A stretch of DNA of 31,036 nucleotides from a virus, in IMG/VR virus record IMGVR_UViG_3300001589_000087, positions 1-31,036 of that record. One strand, 5' to 3'. Positions 9,301 through 18,128 of this stretch are shown in pieces; position 1 is the stretch's first letter, and every line of letters begins with the position of its first letter. A program made the position numbers and the translations under genes. The notes beneath the pieces were generated by a model. It saw only the letters and a program-made list of their open reading frames with translations. It was not told the origin of the DNA and made no database searches.

Positions 9301-11644
9301 TGACTGTTCCAAAATTACCTTCTCTATCAAGGAAAAGTTTATCAATCCTTGCTAAGTAATGAGTAATATCAGCTTCGATAAAGTCTCCAGGATTTGGAGA
9401 ATCAGATAATGAAGCTCCTGTACCAGTACTAAATTCAGAACCAGTAGTAATAGAACCAGCATTTGCTTTCATAGGTCTAAAGTCTAGACAATCTCTAAGT
9501 TCTACTAATCCATTTAATCCATTAAACGTTGGAATTGCTTCATAGTCTCCAGCTGGATATGAATCTACACAAATATAATCACCAGCACTATGTGTGTAAT
9601 GATCAAATGTAACTGTTAAGTTTTGAGCTCCTAAAGATCCTGCCTGAATAAGTGAAATACTACCTTCATCATAGTAGTTATCTCTTTGTCCGTTATCTAA
9701 TTTAAATAAATGAGTTACATTAACACTAGAAGCATCTACTACAGAAGTTAATTTAATAATATCTGATTTATCTAAGAATAATGCTGATCCGTTAGTTGCG
9801 TTATCACTGCTTAAAGCATAAGTTGTACTTACTGTTGCTTTAGTTTTTGTTTTTCTACCAGTATTATTTTTCTTAACTGTTACTATTGCCTGAACTGTTG
9901 TAGAATTAGCTAAACCAGATATAATAACACTTGATGTTCCGTTACCAGCAACCGTACCACTACCAACTCTTGCTGTAGCTGATGTTCCTATTGCAACATC
10001 TACTGTAGCATTACTATCTAGTATTCCACCAGAAATATTAAATGCAAAGTTTCCGCTTGAATCTGTTGTTCCGTTAAATCTTTGTCTTACTTTATAATCT
10101 AGTGTATCAGCTCCAGAGGTTTGCAATGATTTAATTGCGTCAAATGGTAATTTAAATACTAAACCATTATTACCAGAGTCGAATCGAATACCAGCATTAG
10201 CTAATGTTCCTACGAAGTCTGTTCCACTTGAAAATGCTTGTGATACTGATGTGACAGCAGTAAAACTACCAGAAGTCATGACAATATCAAATAAGAATAA
10301 TCTATAAGCAGTTCCGTCAAATTCTAGTCCTCTAGCTCTTGCAGTTCCTACTGAAGCTCCACCTGAATTTTTAAGTGTAATAGTTTTATAATCATTTATG
10401 TCTGGGCAACCTCTTACAGTTGAAGCTGTAAGTTTAACAAAATTACCAACTGATAATGTTTGTTGTGCTTCAGTTTCTGAAGTAAAATCTCTTGGCTTAT
10501 CTACTGCAACATATTTTGTTGCAACGTTTTCTAATCTAAATCCTTGTACATAAGCTACACTTGGCTCAACACCAATTGCTAATTTAGTTGCTACACCTCC
10601 GTTTCCAGAAGTTAAGTAACCATTATTTCCAACTGCGTCATCAAGATGTTCTCTTATATCTAAGGTAAATGGCCTTACTGAGTAATCACCAGATTCTTCT
10701 GCTGTTCTCCTTGCCATTCTTGCTGTAAGTTCTGTATTACCAGCTTTATTAACTTCTTCTGATTGTATTATACCGGTTTCTAATTTAAGTAATATAATAT
10801 AATTAGAGTATGTTGTGTTTGGTGCAGTTAAAGATTCTTTTATAAGAGCAGTAGCTATTTGATATCTATTTGCTCCAGGAGCGGCTGTATTTGGAACGCC
10901 CTGAGCATTATCTACTAATGTACCATCATTACCTGAAGTTATAACGCTTTCAGTAACATTTAAACCAATAATATAAGATGGAGTATTTGTATACTTATCT
11001 AAAAGAATTGATTGTTTTGCTACATAAACAAATGTACCAGATATAAAGTATGAACCTTCTTCAATATTTGCTTGTGAACCTAAGCCAACTGGATTTGTTA
11101 TTGAAGATGCTGTATTACTACCATCAATATTTGAACCACCACCAACCATAGTTTTACGAGCTGTTCCTCCACTAAATTGTATGATTTCTCCAGCAGCAAA
11201 GGTTGCAGTTGTTTTATTAGTACCGCTTCCAGTATATTTTACATATAAAGTATTTGAGTCTGAACCGGCTGCAGCTACTACTTCAAGTACTGTTGCTGTA
11301 ACGCCAGAAGTTGCACCTGTAACAACCTTTCCTACGAATTCAGATAAATAGCCTGATGTTGTAAATGATGAACCACCAGTTGAAAATGCTTCCTCAACTT
11401 TTACATAATCATATTCAGTATTAATTGAAACTTTACCGCCAACGACTCTTGAACCATCATTAAAACTATATTGTCCGTGTCTATCTAATTGTCCTTGTAA
11501 AGCAGTTTGTAATTGTGTTAATTCCCTTGCTTGAACTGCAAAGCCTGGGCGAAATAATACTCGATGATAATTTTTTGATTCATCATAATCGTCATAATAT
11601 GGCGCTGTTGAGTATGTTTTAACTTTTGATATATATGTTGGCAT
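6350..11644 (-). CDS. Giant DUF4815-type virion structural protein (1764 aa)
   Basis: The N-terminus (MPTYISKVKTYSTAPYYDDY, then NYHRVLFRPGFAVQARELTQ and GQYSFNDGSRVVGGKVSIN) matches the DUF4815 domain found in large structural proteins of marine T4-like phages. The rest is beta-rich with many Ser/Thr/Gly/Asn segments. A middle part has KRVKNLEYYTSLNLLEKEA and GFLVDGFYGHNVGHVTHPDY, and a late part has EYAIVLISQSDEFKVFIAET. It follows gp8 in the operon, where T4 carries genes 9-12, and no separate gp9, gp10, gp11 or gp12 homologue is visible here. It may therefore be the peripheral wedge or fibre-attachment protein of this phage. That equivalence is inference; virion location is well supported by family and context. 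Confidence 0.85.
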   Translation of the reverse strand: MPTYISKVKTYSTAPYYDDYDESKNYHRVLFRPGFAVQARELTQLQTALQGQLDRHGQYSFNDGSRVVGGKVSINTEYDYVKVEEAFSTGGSSFTTSGYLSEFVGKVVTGATSGVTATVLEVVAAAGSDSNTLYVKYTGSGTNKTTATFAAGEIIQFSGGTARKTMVGGGSNIDGSNTASSITNPVGLGSQANIEEGSYFISGTFVYVAKQSILLDKYTNTPSYIIGLNVTESVITSGNDGTLVDNAQGVPNTAAPGANRYQIATALIKESLTAPNTTYSNYIILLKLETGIIQSEEVNKAGNTELTARMARRTAEESGDYSVRPFTLDIREHLDDAVGNNGYLTSGNGGVATKLAIGVEPSVAYVQGFRLENVATKYVAVDKPRDFTSETEAQQTLSVGNFVKLTASTVRGCPDINDYKTITLKNSGGASVGTARARGLEFDGTAYRLFLFDIVMTSGSFTAVTSVSQAFSSGTDFVGTLANAGIRFDSGNNGLVFKLPFDAIKSLQTSGADTLDYKVRQRFNGTTDSSGNFAFNISGGILDSNATVDVAIGTSATARVGSGTVAGNGTSSVIISGLANSTTVQAIVTVKKNNTGRKTKTKATVSTTYALSSDNATNGSALFLDKSDIIKLTSVVDASSVNVTHLFKLDNGQRDNYYDEGSISLIQAGSLGAQNLTVTFDHYTHSAGDYICVDSYPAGDYEAIPTFNGLNGLVELRDCLDFRPMKANAGSITTGSEFSTGTGASLSDSPNPGDFIEADITHYLARIDKLFLDREGNFGTVTGVAATDPSRPEDPENAMVIYELHYQPYVFNTKDLSPVKIDNKRYTMRDIGSIDKRVKNLEYYTSLNLLEKEAANTQVMDNTTERFKNGFLVDGFYGHNVGHVTHPDYEVAIDKANGILRPKYVESNVNLIRKAGEANGTGGKAQKTGSIVTLPYGHAEYIKQPYATESEFVNPYNVFSWAGKITLSPESDEWKDTETRPDVVIDDEGIYDQLVFQANQSNILGTVWNEWETNWSGTESTVLGTSTSVTRQRVNDRRGRIKKTTATTTVTASTVTSNQSRTGLTTTIVPDTQRKELGAKVVETNFIPFIRSRKIFFKAELMKPNTKVFAFFNGADVTNFCAEESFQQWSDTSGVLGYSGVASHPSNTDLITNASGVIEGSFIIPSTAALRFKTGTREFRLTDSSTNNKNDELTYAETLYHAQGLLEVKENTIISTKVPRFVTSETNSNRVISETTTRSTRSEKVEYVDPVAQTFLITQQGGIFTTKLDLFVAAEDASIPLNVSIRSVENGIPTQQVVPGTDVVVYPSAITTSADSSQATTVTFDHPVYLAQDQEYAIVLISQSDEFKVFIAETGGFDLQNTANRVTKQPYNGVFFTSANASTWTPEQTKDLKFTLYRANFTSTSATIDFVNDVIPARTLGINPFRYVSNSTNTIIKVSHPNHGMYGANNKVTIGGQSGTVNNITAAQMNTTHDITNVEHDSYAITISGVQATTVGIDGGGTTITATENKMYNSVFPSIQNLSVPGTGISYSLDAFGGKSIDGAESNVYGTTSEMQNLKLLANATNNFTRPLVVGSAINESTYMSSNKSFDLTATLTGNSYLSPVIDMNRTSIFTISNRTNSASNATPYNQSAYGSSYVADTSATGTSNLNSYITKRVDLNEEADVIDIYLSVNKPKDTLINLYFKVLAAGDDTDFDNDVAWTSAGTPSSGIIPVNNSGAFNEVKFSVDPAIGKFGSMAFKIVLTSTNSSNVPMVRDFRAIAAT

Positions 11645-11678
11645 AAGTTTTCTCTACTTAAAAATATACTAATGTATA

Positions 11679-13082
11679 TTAAAATTCAATTATAAGTTTA
11701 ATGTCTTCAATCTGTGTAGCTGATCTGTTTACTGGATCTCTATTTTCTAAGAATAAAAGCTCTCCAGAATTTCTTTCTACTTCAGCTGCTACGATAGCAC
11801 TTGAAGATTTTAAAGCAGCAGACCCACCTGATGCTCCAGTAACAGTTTCACTATTTTGAAAAGGAACAAATCCTGTTTTAGAATTCTGGTAATAATGTAA
11901 TCTACCATTACTTGAATCTATTTCTACTAAGAATGCTTTAGCTCCTGATGTTCCACCAGTTAATACTGTATCAAGAACAAATCCAGATGTACTAGCACCT
12001 GATGCTAAGTCTAAATATTTAGTTCCTCTTAATGTAGAAGCTGTCGCTGTTGTTCCAGTGCCAGCATTCTTTGGATTTTTAATAAGTGTTACTTGTCTAA
12101 AGTCTTGTCCGATAGCTAAATCACTATTTTCAGAACCAGTCATTTGTGTATTTACTGCAACAAAGAATCCACCAAGTTCATTGATAGGATCTATTCCATG
12201 GCCACCCGTTAAAACGTTTTGTACCTTAGGGGCGTTATTAGGAGCAATAACTGCTCTTCCAGTTGCACCAGAACCACTGCCGCCAGTAATTGCAAGACTT
12301 GCTATATTATAATTTGTTCCTTTAGCAGTAACTGTAATTGCTGTTACAGCTCCACCTGAGACAGTAGCTGTAGCAGTTGCTCCAGTACCATCACCACTAA
12401 TTGTAACTGTAGGAGTTCCAGTATAACCGGTTCCTCCAGCTGTTACTTCGTATCTTTCAATACCTTGAGCTGTAGCTGAATCTCTTGATGCTTTTTGGTT
12501 TAAATATTGTGCGTAATCTCCTTCAGAAAGACCAGATTCCGCAGCAGAGTCATTCGCAAAATTCAATGAAACAGTTTTAACGGGCATAAAACTAGTTGTT
12601 AAGAATTTTTCTGAATCTACTACCTGAACTGTATACATATATTTCCATGTATAACCATCTGATTCTGCAGTTGGATTAGTTAATGTTTGTGTAGGCTGTA
12701 CTGTTGAAGCTCCAGCTCCTTTTACAATACATTTATATACCTTAAATTCTGATGTGATAATATAAAAAGCTTTATCAAAAATACCTGAATCATCTGAATC
12801 CCAAGCTACGTAGCTTCTTCCTGATGCCCAAGTATGTCTTGGCACAACATGAGATACTTCTGCTGATGCTATTTTTTTCATACCAAGTAAATTTTGGTAT
12901 GCTTCATTGATATTATCAATAGTGTCTGATGGAGTAAAAGCTGTTGTATCTGTGGTGTCTGAAGTATTTAAAGACCAAACATCTGATTTGCCTAAACCAA
13001 TATATACACTGTTTCCAGTTACGTCTGCTTTAAAGTTCTCAGCGTTTACTTTTCTAAAATTTGATGTTACGATTGCTGTCAT
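11679..13082 (-). CDS. gp8: Baseplate wedge protein gp8
   Basis: The protein is 467 aa; T4 gp8 is 334 aa. The N-terminal part reads like gp8: [11 protein letters not shown] (residues 27-37), [20 protein letters not shown], then [14 protein letters not shown] (about 109-122) and [12 protein letters not shown], the conserved core of the gp8 wedge family. Residues 211-280 are a Gly/Thr/Ala-rich insertion ([20 protein letters not shown]) that T4 gp8 lacks and that resembles a segment in the 667-aa neighbour. In T4, gp8 dimers sit in the wedge with gp7 and gp10. The start follows CGGGACAG about 6 bases upstream. A minus-strand TATAAATA box at 13127-13134 could give it its own late transcript. Confidence in gp8 is high. 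Confidence 0.88.
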   Translation of the reverse strand: MTAIVTSNFRKVNAENFKADVTGNSVYIGLGKSDVWSLNTSDTTDTTAFTPSDTIDNINEAYQNLLGMKKIASAEVSHVVPRHTWASGRSYVAWDSDDSGIFDKAFYIITSEFKVYKCIVKGAGASTVQPTQTLTNPTAESDGYTWKYMYTVQVVDSEKFLTTSFMPVKTVSLNFANDSAAESGLSEGDYAQYLNQKASRDSATAQGIERYEVTAGGTGYTGTPTVTISGDGTGATATATVSGGAVTAITVTAKGTNYNIASLAITGGSGSGATGRAVIAPNNAPKVQNVLTGGHGIDPINELGGFFVAVNTQMTGSENSDLAIGQDFRQVTLIKNPKNAGTGTTATASTLRGTKYLDLASGASTSGFVLDTVLTGGTSGAKAFLVEIDSSNGRLHYYQNSKTGFVPFQNSETVTGASGGSAALKSSSAIVAAEVERNSGELLFLENRDPVNRSATQIEDIKLIIEF

Positions 13083-13094
13083 TTTTCTGTCCCG

Positions 13095-15098
13095 TTAAGT
13101 AAGTATATTACTTTTAATGTTATATTTATTTATAAGGCTTTCATTGTTAGATCCTATAGTTTTGTCACCAAAAAATTGTATTTGTTGGTTATTCCTAAAG
13201 AAACTTGGAGCATTATATGTTGTTTTTCTATTGAAGAAATTATTATTTTCTAATGTTGAACTTGTTACATGATTTAAGAGTAAAATAAGTATTGGCTGTA
13301 ATCCAGTTGCTCTTATTTCATTATTAACATCTGATTTTATAGTTACTTCTGGGTCATTTACATAACCGTTACCAACATTACCTGGTGTTATCGATGTTAT
13401 TTCACCTTTATGAAACTTAATATTACCTGCGACTATACCTTCTCTTAAACCTTCAGCCTTTGCTGCATCTGCACTAGCTTCTGATGAAGTATATAATATA
13501 TCATTGGCTGCTAGGTTAAATGTTGCTGTAGCTGTTATATTAGTTGATAGTGGATTTCCATCTTCATCAAAGGATTGTGGTTCTTTAATTACAATAGTAG
13601 GAGCAACAAAATATTTACGATTTATACCGCCAACTTTTGTTAATGTCGCAACTTTACCAGAATTAGCATTTGCAGTAATTGAAGCAAATGCTTCTGTATA
13701 TCCACTTCCTGCCGCAGTAATTGAAATTGTATCTACTTGGCCTTCGTTATCGATAGTACATGTAGCTGTAGCTCCTGATCCACCTTCTCCACTAATTGAT
13801 ATTGTAGGAGCTGTAGAATAACCAAATCCAGGAGATGCAATTTCAATAGCTGTTACTTTTCCAGCTGTTCCACCACTACCTAATGTTACTGAAAGACCAG
13901 CTGATTTAAATATTTTAGCTCTTACATTAGGATTAAATGAAGGAGCTAATATTTCCATAATAAAAGCTAAATCTTCTAAACCAATTACACCAGGCTGTAG
14001 TCCTGGCATCGATGATAATGTAAATCTATTTAATCTACTAAAAACATTTTCATATGATTGAGAACCAAGATTCAAATTACTTATTGCTTGATCATCTCCC
14101 AATACTGCACGTACTAATTCGATTTTAAGTAATATTTCACCAAAGAATTTAAATCCCGCTGGATGAATTAGCTTAGTAAATGCATTTGCCCAGTCAGCAG
14201 TGTTTTTACCAGTACGAATAAGGTATGAAAATTTCTGATAGAATAATGAATCTTGTATTTTAATTGTATCTGATAAGAATCCTTTATTATCTAAATATCT
14301 TCCTTGTGAAGTATCGTAATTACCTGATGATGGAATTAAAGTTTTGTCAAAAGGTTGTTGTACTTCTACAGCTTCGTCAAAAAGTAATCTAAAAAATATT
14401 TCTATAGAATCTGAAGAACCTTTTACTTTATATAAATCAACGATTGTCTTATATAGTCCTCTTTTTTCAACTGATAAATTTCTAGGAATAGATGCAGCTA
14501 TTTCTTTTTGCATTTTTTCTAAATACTCTGCACTATTATTATCAATGTTCATAGAATCTTCAATTGTATTTGTTACATATGAAGGATTCGGTAATACATA
14601 ATTAGTTTGTAGTGTTGAAAGACTACAAGATAAATTATTAAATGATGAAAGTCCAGATACCGTAAATGTTTTACCAAATGTTCCGCTACTAGTAGCTAAA
14701 GATCCGGGTAGATCGTTTCCATTTGATATCGTTACATTTGTATTATTTAATGTAACCTGAGTTGTACTACCATTTGTATTTGTAATAGTTAATGTTGAAT
14801 TACCACCTTGATCATCTGAAAAGAATTTATTATTTTCTTGTTTTGGATCTGTTATTCTAAATACTGCTCTTCCATTTGCTATTAAATCATTAACTACAAT
14901 TGTTTCATTATAAAGATATTCTTTTAAATTAAGAAATTCATAATAAGATTCAAGTAATGATTCAAACAGAGGAGCATCAGATAATATTTCTTCAGGTACT
15001 AATTGATTAGTACGAACTTGCTCTTTCGTCTTTTTCTTAGTCGAAACTACCGATTCTATATAACCGGGCGATGAATTATTTGATCCGTAACCTGCCAT
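13095..15098 (-). CDS. Putative baseplate wedge protein in the gp7 position (667 aa)
   Basis: The N-terminus is followed by a helical region with LFESLLESYYEFLNLKEYLY (residues 44-63). Next comes a well-patterned core: LYKTIVDLYKVKGSSDSIEI and FFRLLFDEAVEV (about 215-246), and FTKLIHPAGFKFFGEILLKI (about 307-326). Residues 408-480 and about 560-600 hold Gly-rich repeats of the form GxGYxxxPTIxISGxGGSGATATxT. The gene lies between gp6 and gp8, exactly where T4 has gene 7 (T4 gp7 is much longer, 1032 aa). It overlaps the gp6 stop as TAATG. I infer that it does the gp7 job of tying the wedge together. Sequence alone does not prove homology to T4 gp7. Confidence 0.75.
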   Translation of the reverse strand: MAGYGSNNSSPGYIESVVSTKKKTKEQVRTNQLVPEEILSDAPLFESLLESYYEFLNLKEYLYNETIVVNDLIANGRAVFRITDPKQENNKFFSDDQGGNSTLTITNTNGSTTQVTLNNTNVTISNGNDLPGSLATSSGTFGKTFTVSGLSSFNNLSCSLSTLQTNYVLPNPSYVTNTIEDSMNIDNNSAEYLEKMQKEIAASIPRNLSVEKRGLYKTIVDLYKVKGSSDSIEIFFRLLFDEAVEVQQPFDKTLIPSSGNYDTSQGRYLDNKGFLSDTIKIQDSLFYQKFSYLIRTGKNTADWANAFTKLIHPAGFKFFGEILLKIELVRAVLGDDQAISNLNLGSQSYENVFSRLNRFTLSSMPGLQPGVIGLEDLAFIMEILAPSFNPNVRAKIFKSAGLSVTLGSGGTAGKVTAIEIASPGFGYSTAPTISISGEGGSGATATCTIDNEGQVDTISITAAGSGYTEAFASITANANSGKVATLTKVGGINRKYFVAPTIVIKEPQSFDEDGNPLSTNITATATFNLAANDILYTSSEASADAAKAEGLREGIVAGNIKFHKGEITSITPGNVGNGYVNDPEVTIKSDVNNEIRATGLQPILILLLNHVTSSTLENNNFFNRKTTYNAPSFFRNNQQIQFFGDKTIGSNNESLINKYNIKSNILT
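13127..13134 (-). promoter_or_regulatory. Possible late promoter box for gp8
   Basis: TATAAATA on the minus strand lies within the last codons of the 667-aa gene, 45 bases before the gp8 ATG. A start near 13121 would leave a leader of about 39 bases containing GGGACAG. The octamer is expected to occur by chance several times in DNA this AT-rich, so this is a moderate call. Confidence 0.4.
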
Positions 15099-16963
15099 TA
15101 TGAGCTAAATCTATTTGTAGTTGTATATGATACCGCACCAGTTGTTCCAGCTGTTGCAATTGTATCTTCTTGAGGAGTAATTATTACGTCAGAAGAACTT
15201 ATTGATAGCAGTTGATCTCTTTTTGGAGCAATATCTAATGATAATGGAGTTGCACTTACTTTTATAGCTGTAGTATCATCTGGTCCAAAGCTGTTTAATG
15301 TTATTTTACCAAGTACCGGATCAACTTCTCCTGCGTCTGAAATAACTGTAACGTTTACACCACTTACTACTTTATAAACAATAACATTACGTAATGTAGA
15401 CCCTGATATAGGCTCGTCACCAAAGTAATGGTCAACACCGCCAATTTTAAATGCGCTTGATGATATACTATAATCAGATAATGAGCCTGATACATAGAAT
15501 CCACCAGCAAATGTAAGATTAAAGTTATTAGCTGTTGTAGTGATTGATGGAGTAATGTTTTGAAACATCTTAGGTCTTATTGTTGAGTTAAGAATCGCAG
15601 GATCAGAATTATCTACATCTTGCAATAAAGCTGAATGCCTAAATACACCATCAAATTTATTTAATTCATTAAGACTATAATCATCAATAGTATCTCGTAC
15701 AACAGAAGTTAATTCTACTGAAGATCTATCTGTAAGATTTGGATTAAATTTAAAAAATACTTCTAAAGATAAATTAGTAAAATTAGGATCTACTAATATT
15801 GGAGTAATTGATACAACGTTTTTACCTTTTAATATATTTGTAGTAATGTTTTCTTTTTCTGCTGTGGTTAATACATTTGATGTTACTGGTTTAACACATA
15901 CATAGACACTACCATAATCTGGCGGATCGTTATCTTCACCACCCCAAGTTGATATAGCAGATATATTTGAGAATTCTCTTTGAATAATAGATCTATAATC
16001 ATCTGCTGTAACTGCTCTATTTTGAGCTGTAAATGTAAGCGGAGCATTAAATCGAATTGATTCTAAAGTTTCTTGGTCTGAACCTCCAGCTGCATTTGTT
16101 AATGTTGTTACTGCAATATTAGTAAATCCGCCAATAGTATCAACCATAGTAAATGTAGTTGCTCCATTTGCTTCTGCGGCATTTGAAAATACATAGTCCA
16201 TAGTTACTACATTATTATTAGTAGGTTTAAATCCAGTTACTCCATCTCCAAAATATATTTCGTAAAAACCATTTGCATTTTCTTGTAAATGATAAATTTT
16301 AGTATCACTTACTACGTTAAGTAATGTAGTAAATAATGTGTATATATCAAAGGCTGAAGATTCTTCATTAGCCTGTACTCTCACTCTTAATGTAGAAGTA
16401 TCAACATCTTTGTCTGCTATTTGAAACTTTTGATTTTCAATAGAGTTATCAACTCTAAATTTCATAGTTTTATATGTACCTTCAGAAATTTCAACACTAC
16501 TAAAAGTATATTTTTTAGTACTACCATCAACTACTAAGGTAGCTGTTTGAGTACTTAATACTATAAAGTTAAATTCTTCTCCATCGACTATAGAAGTAAG
16601 CTTAGCTCCTCTATTTAATGTTAAAGTTGTTGGCAATGATCCAGCTTCAGTCGACACATCAACAACTATTTGTACAGATGATCTAGGTGAGAGTATCGAC
16701 CTTGGAACGTATGACAACATTCTTGCTCTTGCGACCACATTACCTCTTATTTGAGCTGAGTCCAAGAACGCTTCGTTTAATGCTAAATGAGCAGTCATTG
16801 CATTATAATGAGTATTATATGCAAGTACATCTAAAAGAACTGACAAACCAGATCCTTCAAAATCATAATCATTAAATGTAGACTGATTCTTTAAATAATT
16901 TTTTAAATTAGTCTTAATATCAGCAAAATCTAATTCAGTTACTTTTAAATCTGTTCCTGCCAT
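15098..16963 (-). CDS. gp6: Baseplate wedge protein gp6
   Basis: The 621-aa protein has the gp6 N-terminal signature FADIKTNLKNYLKNQ followed by DYDFEGSGLSVLLDVLAYNT and HYNAMTAHLALNEAFLDSAQ (residues 13-73), then VVARARMLSYVPRS. The middle contains EIYFGDGVTGFKPTNNN and a baseplate-J-like part with FTAQNRAVTADDYRSI and ISTWGGEDNDPPDYGSVYV. T4 gp6 (660 aa) forms the ring of dimers that holds the wedges together and shares its core fold with phage P2 gpJ. The stop overlaps the next ATG and the start overlaps the gp25 stop (TAATG), as expected for a coupled gp25-gp6 pair. Length and motifs agree with the family. Confidence 0.95.
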   Translation of the reverse strand: MAGTDLKVTELDFADIKTNLKNYLKNQSTFNDYDFEGSGLSVLLDVLAYNTHYNAMTAHLALNEAFLDSAQIRGNVVARARMLSYVPRSILSPRSSVQIVVDVSTEAGSLPTTLTLNRGAKLTSIVDGEEFNFIVLSTQTATLVVDGSTKKYTFSSVEISEGTYKTMKFRVDNSIENQKFQIADKDVDTSTLRVRVQANEESSAFDIYTLFTTLLNVVSDTKIYHLQENANGFYEIYFGDGVTGFKPTNNNVVTMDYVFSNAAEANGATTFTMVDTIGGFTNIAVTTLTNAAGGSDQETLESIRFNAPLTFTAQNRAVTADDYRSIIQREFSNISAISTWGGEDNDPPDYGSVYVCVKPVTSNVLTTAEKENITTNILKGKNVVSITPILVDPNFTNLSLEVFFKFNPNLTDRSSVELTSVVRDTIDDYSLNELNKFDGVFRHSALLQDVDNSDPAILNSTIRPKMFQNITPSITTTANNFNLTFAGGFYVSGSLSDYSISSSAFKIGGVDHYFGDEPISGSTLRNVIVYKVVSGVNVTVISDAGEVDPVLGKITLNSFGPDDTTAIKVSATPLSLDIAPKRDQLLSISSSDVIITPQEDTIATAGTTGAVSYTTTNRFSS

Positions 16964-17412
16964 TATCTTAATCTCCTAAGTTCTATTTCTATCTCTTGTA
17001 TTTCATCAAAATCTTTAATTCTAAATACAAGATATATTCTATATGCGTTATTATCTCTATTATCTTCAACTTTTAATTCAAGAATAGCTATTCTTTTTTC
17101 ATTTTTTGCAAGGACTTTAGTAATTGCAGACTTTAATGCTACTCTTGTTAATACGCTTGCTGGTTCAAATAGTAATCCTCTTAAATTAGCGCCAAGTGTT
17201 GGTTGAAATGGTCGTTCATAGAAATTACTAATTAATAAATTTTTTACAGCATTTTTAATTGCTGCATCATCTCTAAGAGGTGTAATATCTTTTCTGATAG
17301 GATGTTTAGTAAGCTTAAGATTTAAATCACTAAACCCTCGCTTCTTTGATACTATAGAAGAATTCTTACTTTGTCCACTTTTATCTGATAATGAGTTATT
17401 TCCTAATGCCAT
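16963..17412 (-). CDS. gp25: Baseplate wedge protein gp25
   Basis: This 149-aa protein is a gp25/gpW-family sheath initiator (T4 gp25 is 132 aa). It carries the typical DLNLKLTKHPIRKDITPLRD, AIKNAVKNLLISNFYERPFQ, PTLGANLRGLLFEP run, and ends in RIYLVFRIKDFDEIQEIEIE, the beta hairpin that makes the handshake with the sheath. In T4, gp25 sits on the baseplate next to gp6 and gp53 and nucleates sheath assembly. The ATG lies 5 bases after a minus-strand TATAAATA box (17418-17425) and no Shine-Dalgarno sequence is visible, so a late transcript from that box would be leaderless. Its stop overlaps the gp6 start. Confidence 0.93.
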   Translation of the reverse strand: MALGNNSLSDKSGQSKNSSIVSKKRGFSDLNLKLTKHPIRKDITPLRDDAAIKNAVKNLLISNFYERPFQPTLGANLRGLLFEPASVLTRVALKSAITKVLAKNEKRIAILELKVEDNRDNNAYRIYLVFRIKDFDEIQEIEIELRRLR

Positions 17413-17417
17413 ATATC

Positions 17418-17425
17418 TATTTATA
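17418..17425 (-). promoter_or_regulatory. Late promoter box placed at the gp25 start
   Basis: The minus strand reads TATAAATAGATATATGGC, with the box at 17425-17418 and the gp25 ATG at 17412. With T4 spacing the transcript would begin on the A of the ATG. The whole 18-base string is the same as at 21528-21545. It occupies most of the 17-base gap between gp5 and gp25. Confidence 0.45.
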
Positions 17426-17429
17426 CCTA

Positions 17430-18128
17430 TTATTCATCAGGAATTGAAGAATCATTGGTTTTGCCTGAATTACTTCCAGAACCAGTATCCATTGATGTTG
17501 TTTTATGTTTATGAGTAGCAAGAGTTGGAGCGTTACCAGCATCGGTTGAAACGTCTCCTGTACTATGTGTGGTTCCATTTACTAATAGATTACCATGTAT
17601 CGTGGTATTACCAGTGATATCAACAGTCGTATTAGAAGCATTTACAAATACTGTACCATCAGCAGCAATATTAATTGTTGTACCAGACTTATGCTGTATA
17701 TTAATTCGTTCAGAGCCTTCTGTATTATCAAATTCTACTAAATGACCTGCCTCTGTTTTATGTACTTTATTTGTCGGAGGATTAAGCTGAGCTTCAATTG
17801 GTATATCTTTCGTGCCCTCCGTTTGTGTAGCTATGCTGCCTAATACCATAGGGTCTTGTGCTGACGGCCCGTCGCGAAAGAATCCGACAACGAGAGAGCC
17901 TACAACTAATTCGTGATTTGAACCGTTCTCTTTAAATGATGCTGATGTATTAGGCATTACAACAGTTGCCCAGGGAAGATCTTCTTTTTTAATTAGACTT
18001 GTGTCATCTGAATGATATCCATAAGCTCTCACTCTTACTCTATTAAGCATTTCAGTATCATTTATATCTTCTACTAGTCCTAAGAACCAATTAAAGTTAT
18101 CATTTATAAATTGATCATTATCTCTCAT
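17430..18128 (-). CDS. gp5: gp5-like central spike protein without lysozyme domain
   Basis: The 232-aa protein begins with an OB-fold part (FLGLVEDINDTEMLNRVRVR, then LPWATVVMPNTSASF and LVVGSLVVGFFRDGPSAQDP, MVLGSIATQ). After that comes a short beta-helical needle (INIQHKSGTTINIAADGTVF, NTTVDITGNTTIHGNLLVNG). Near the end is a His-Lys-His motif at residues 206-208, in the place where the iron-binding HxH tip of P2 gpV-type spikes lies. T4 gp5 (575 aa) has a lysozyme domain between OB and needle; here there is none, so this is a plain membrane-piercing spike. It overlaps the gp27-like gene as TAATG, consistent with the gp27-gp5 hub complex. The role is well supported. Confidence 0.88.
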   Translation of the reverse strand: MRDNDQFINDNFNWFLGLVEDINDTEMLNRVRVRAYGYHSDDTSLIKKEDLPWATVVMPNTSASFKENGSNHELVVGSLVVGFFRDGPSAQDPMVLGSIATQTEGTKDIPIEAQLNPPTNKVHKTEAGHLVEFDNTEGSERINIQHKSGTTINIAADGTVFVNASNTTVDITGNTTIHGNLLVNGTTHSTGDVSTDAGNAPTLATHKHKTTSMDTGSGSNSGKTNDSSIPDE

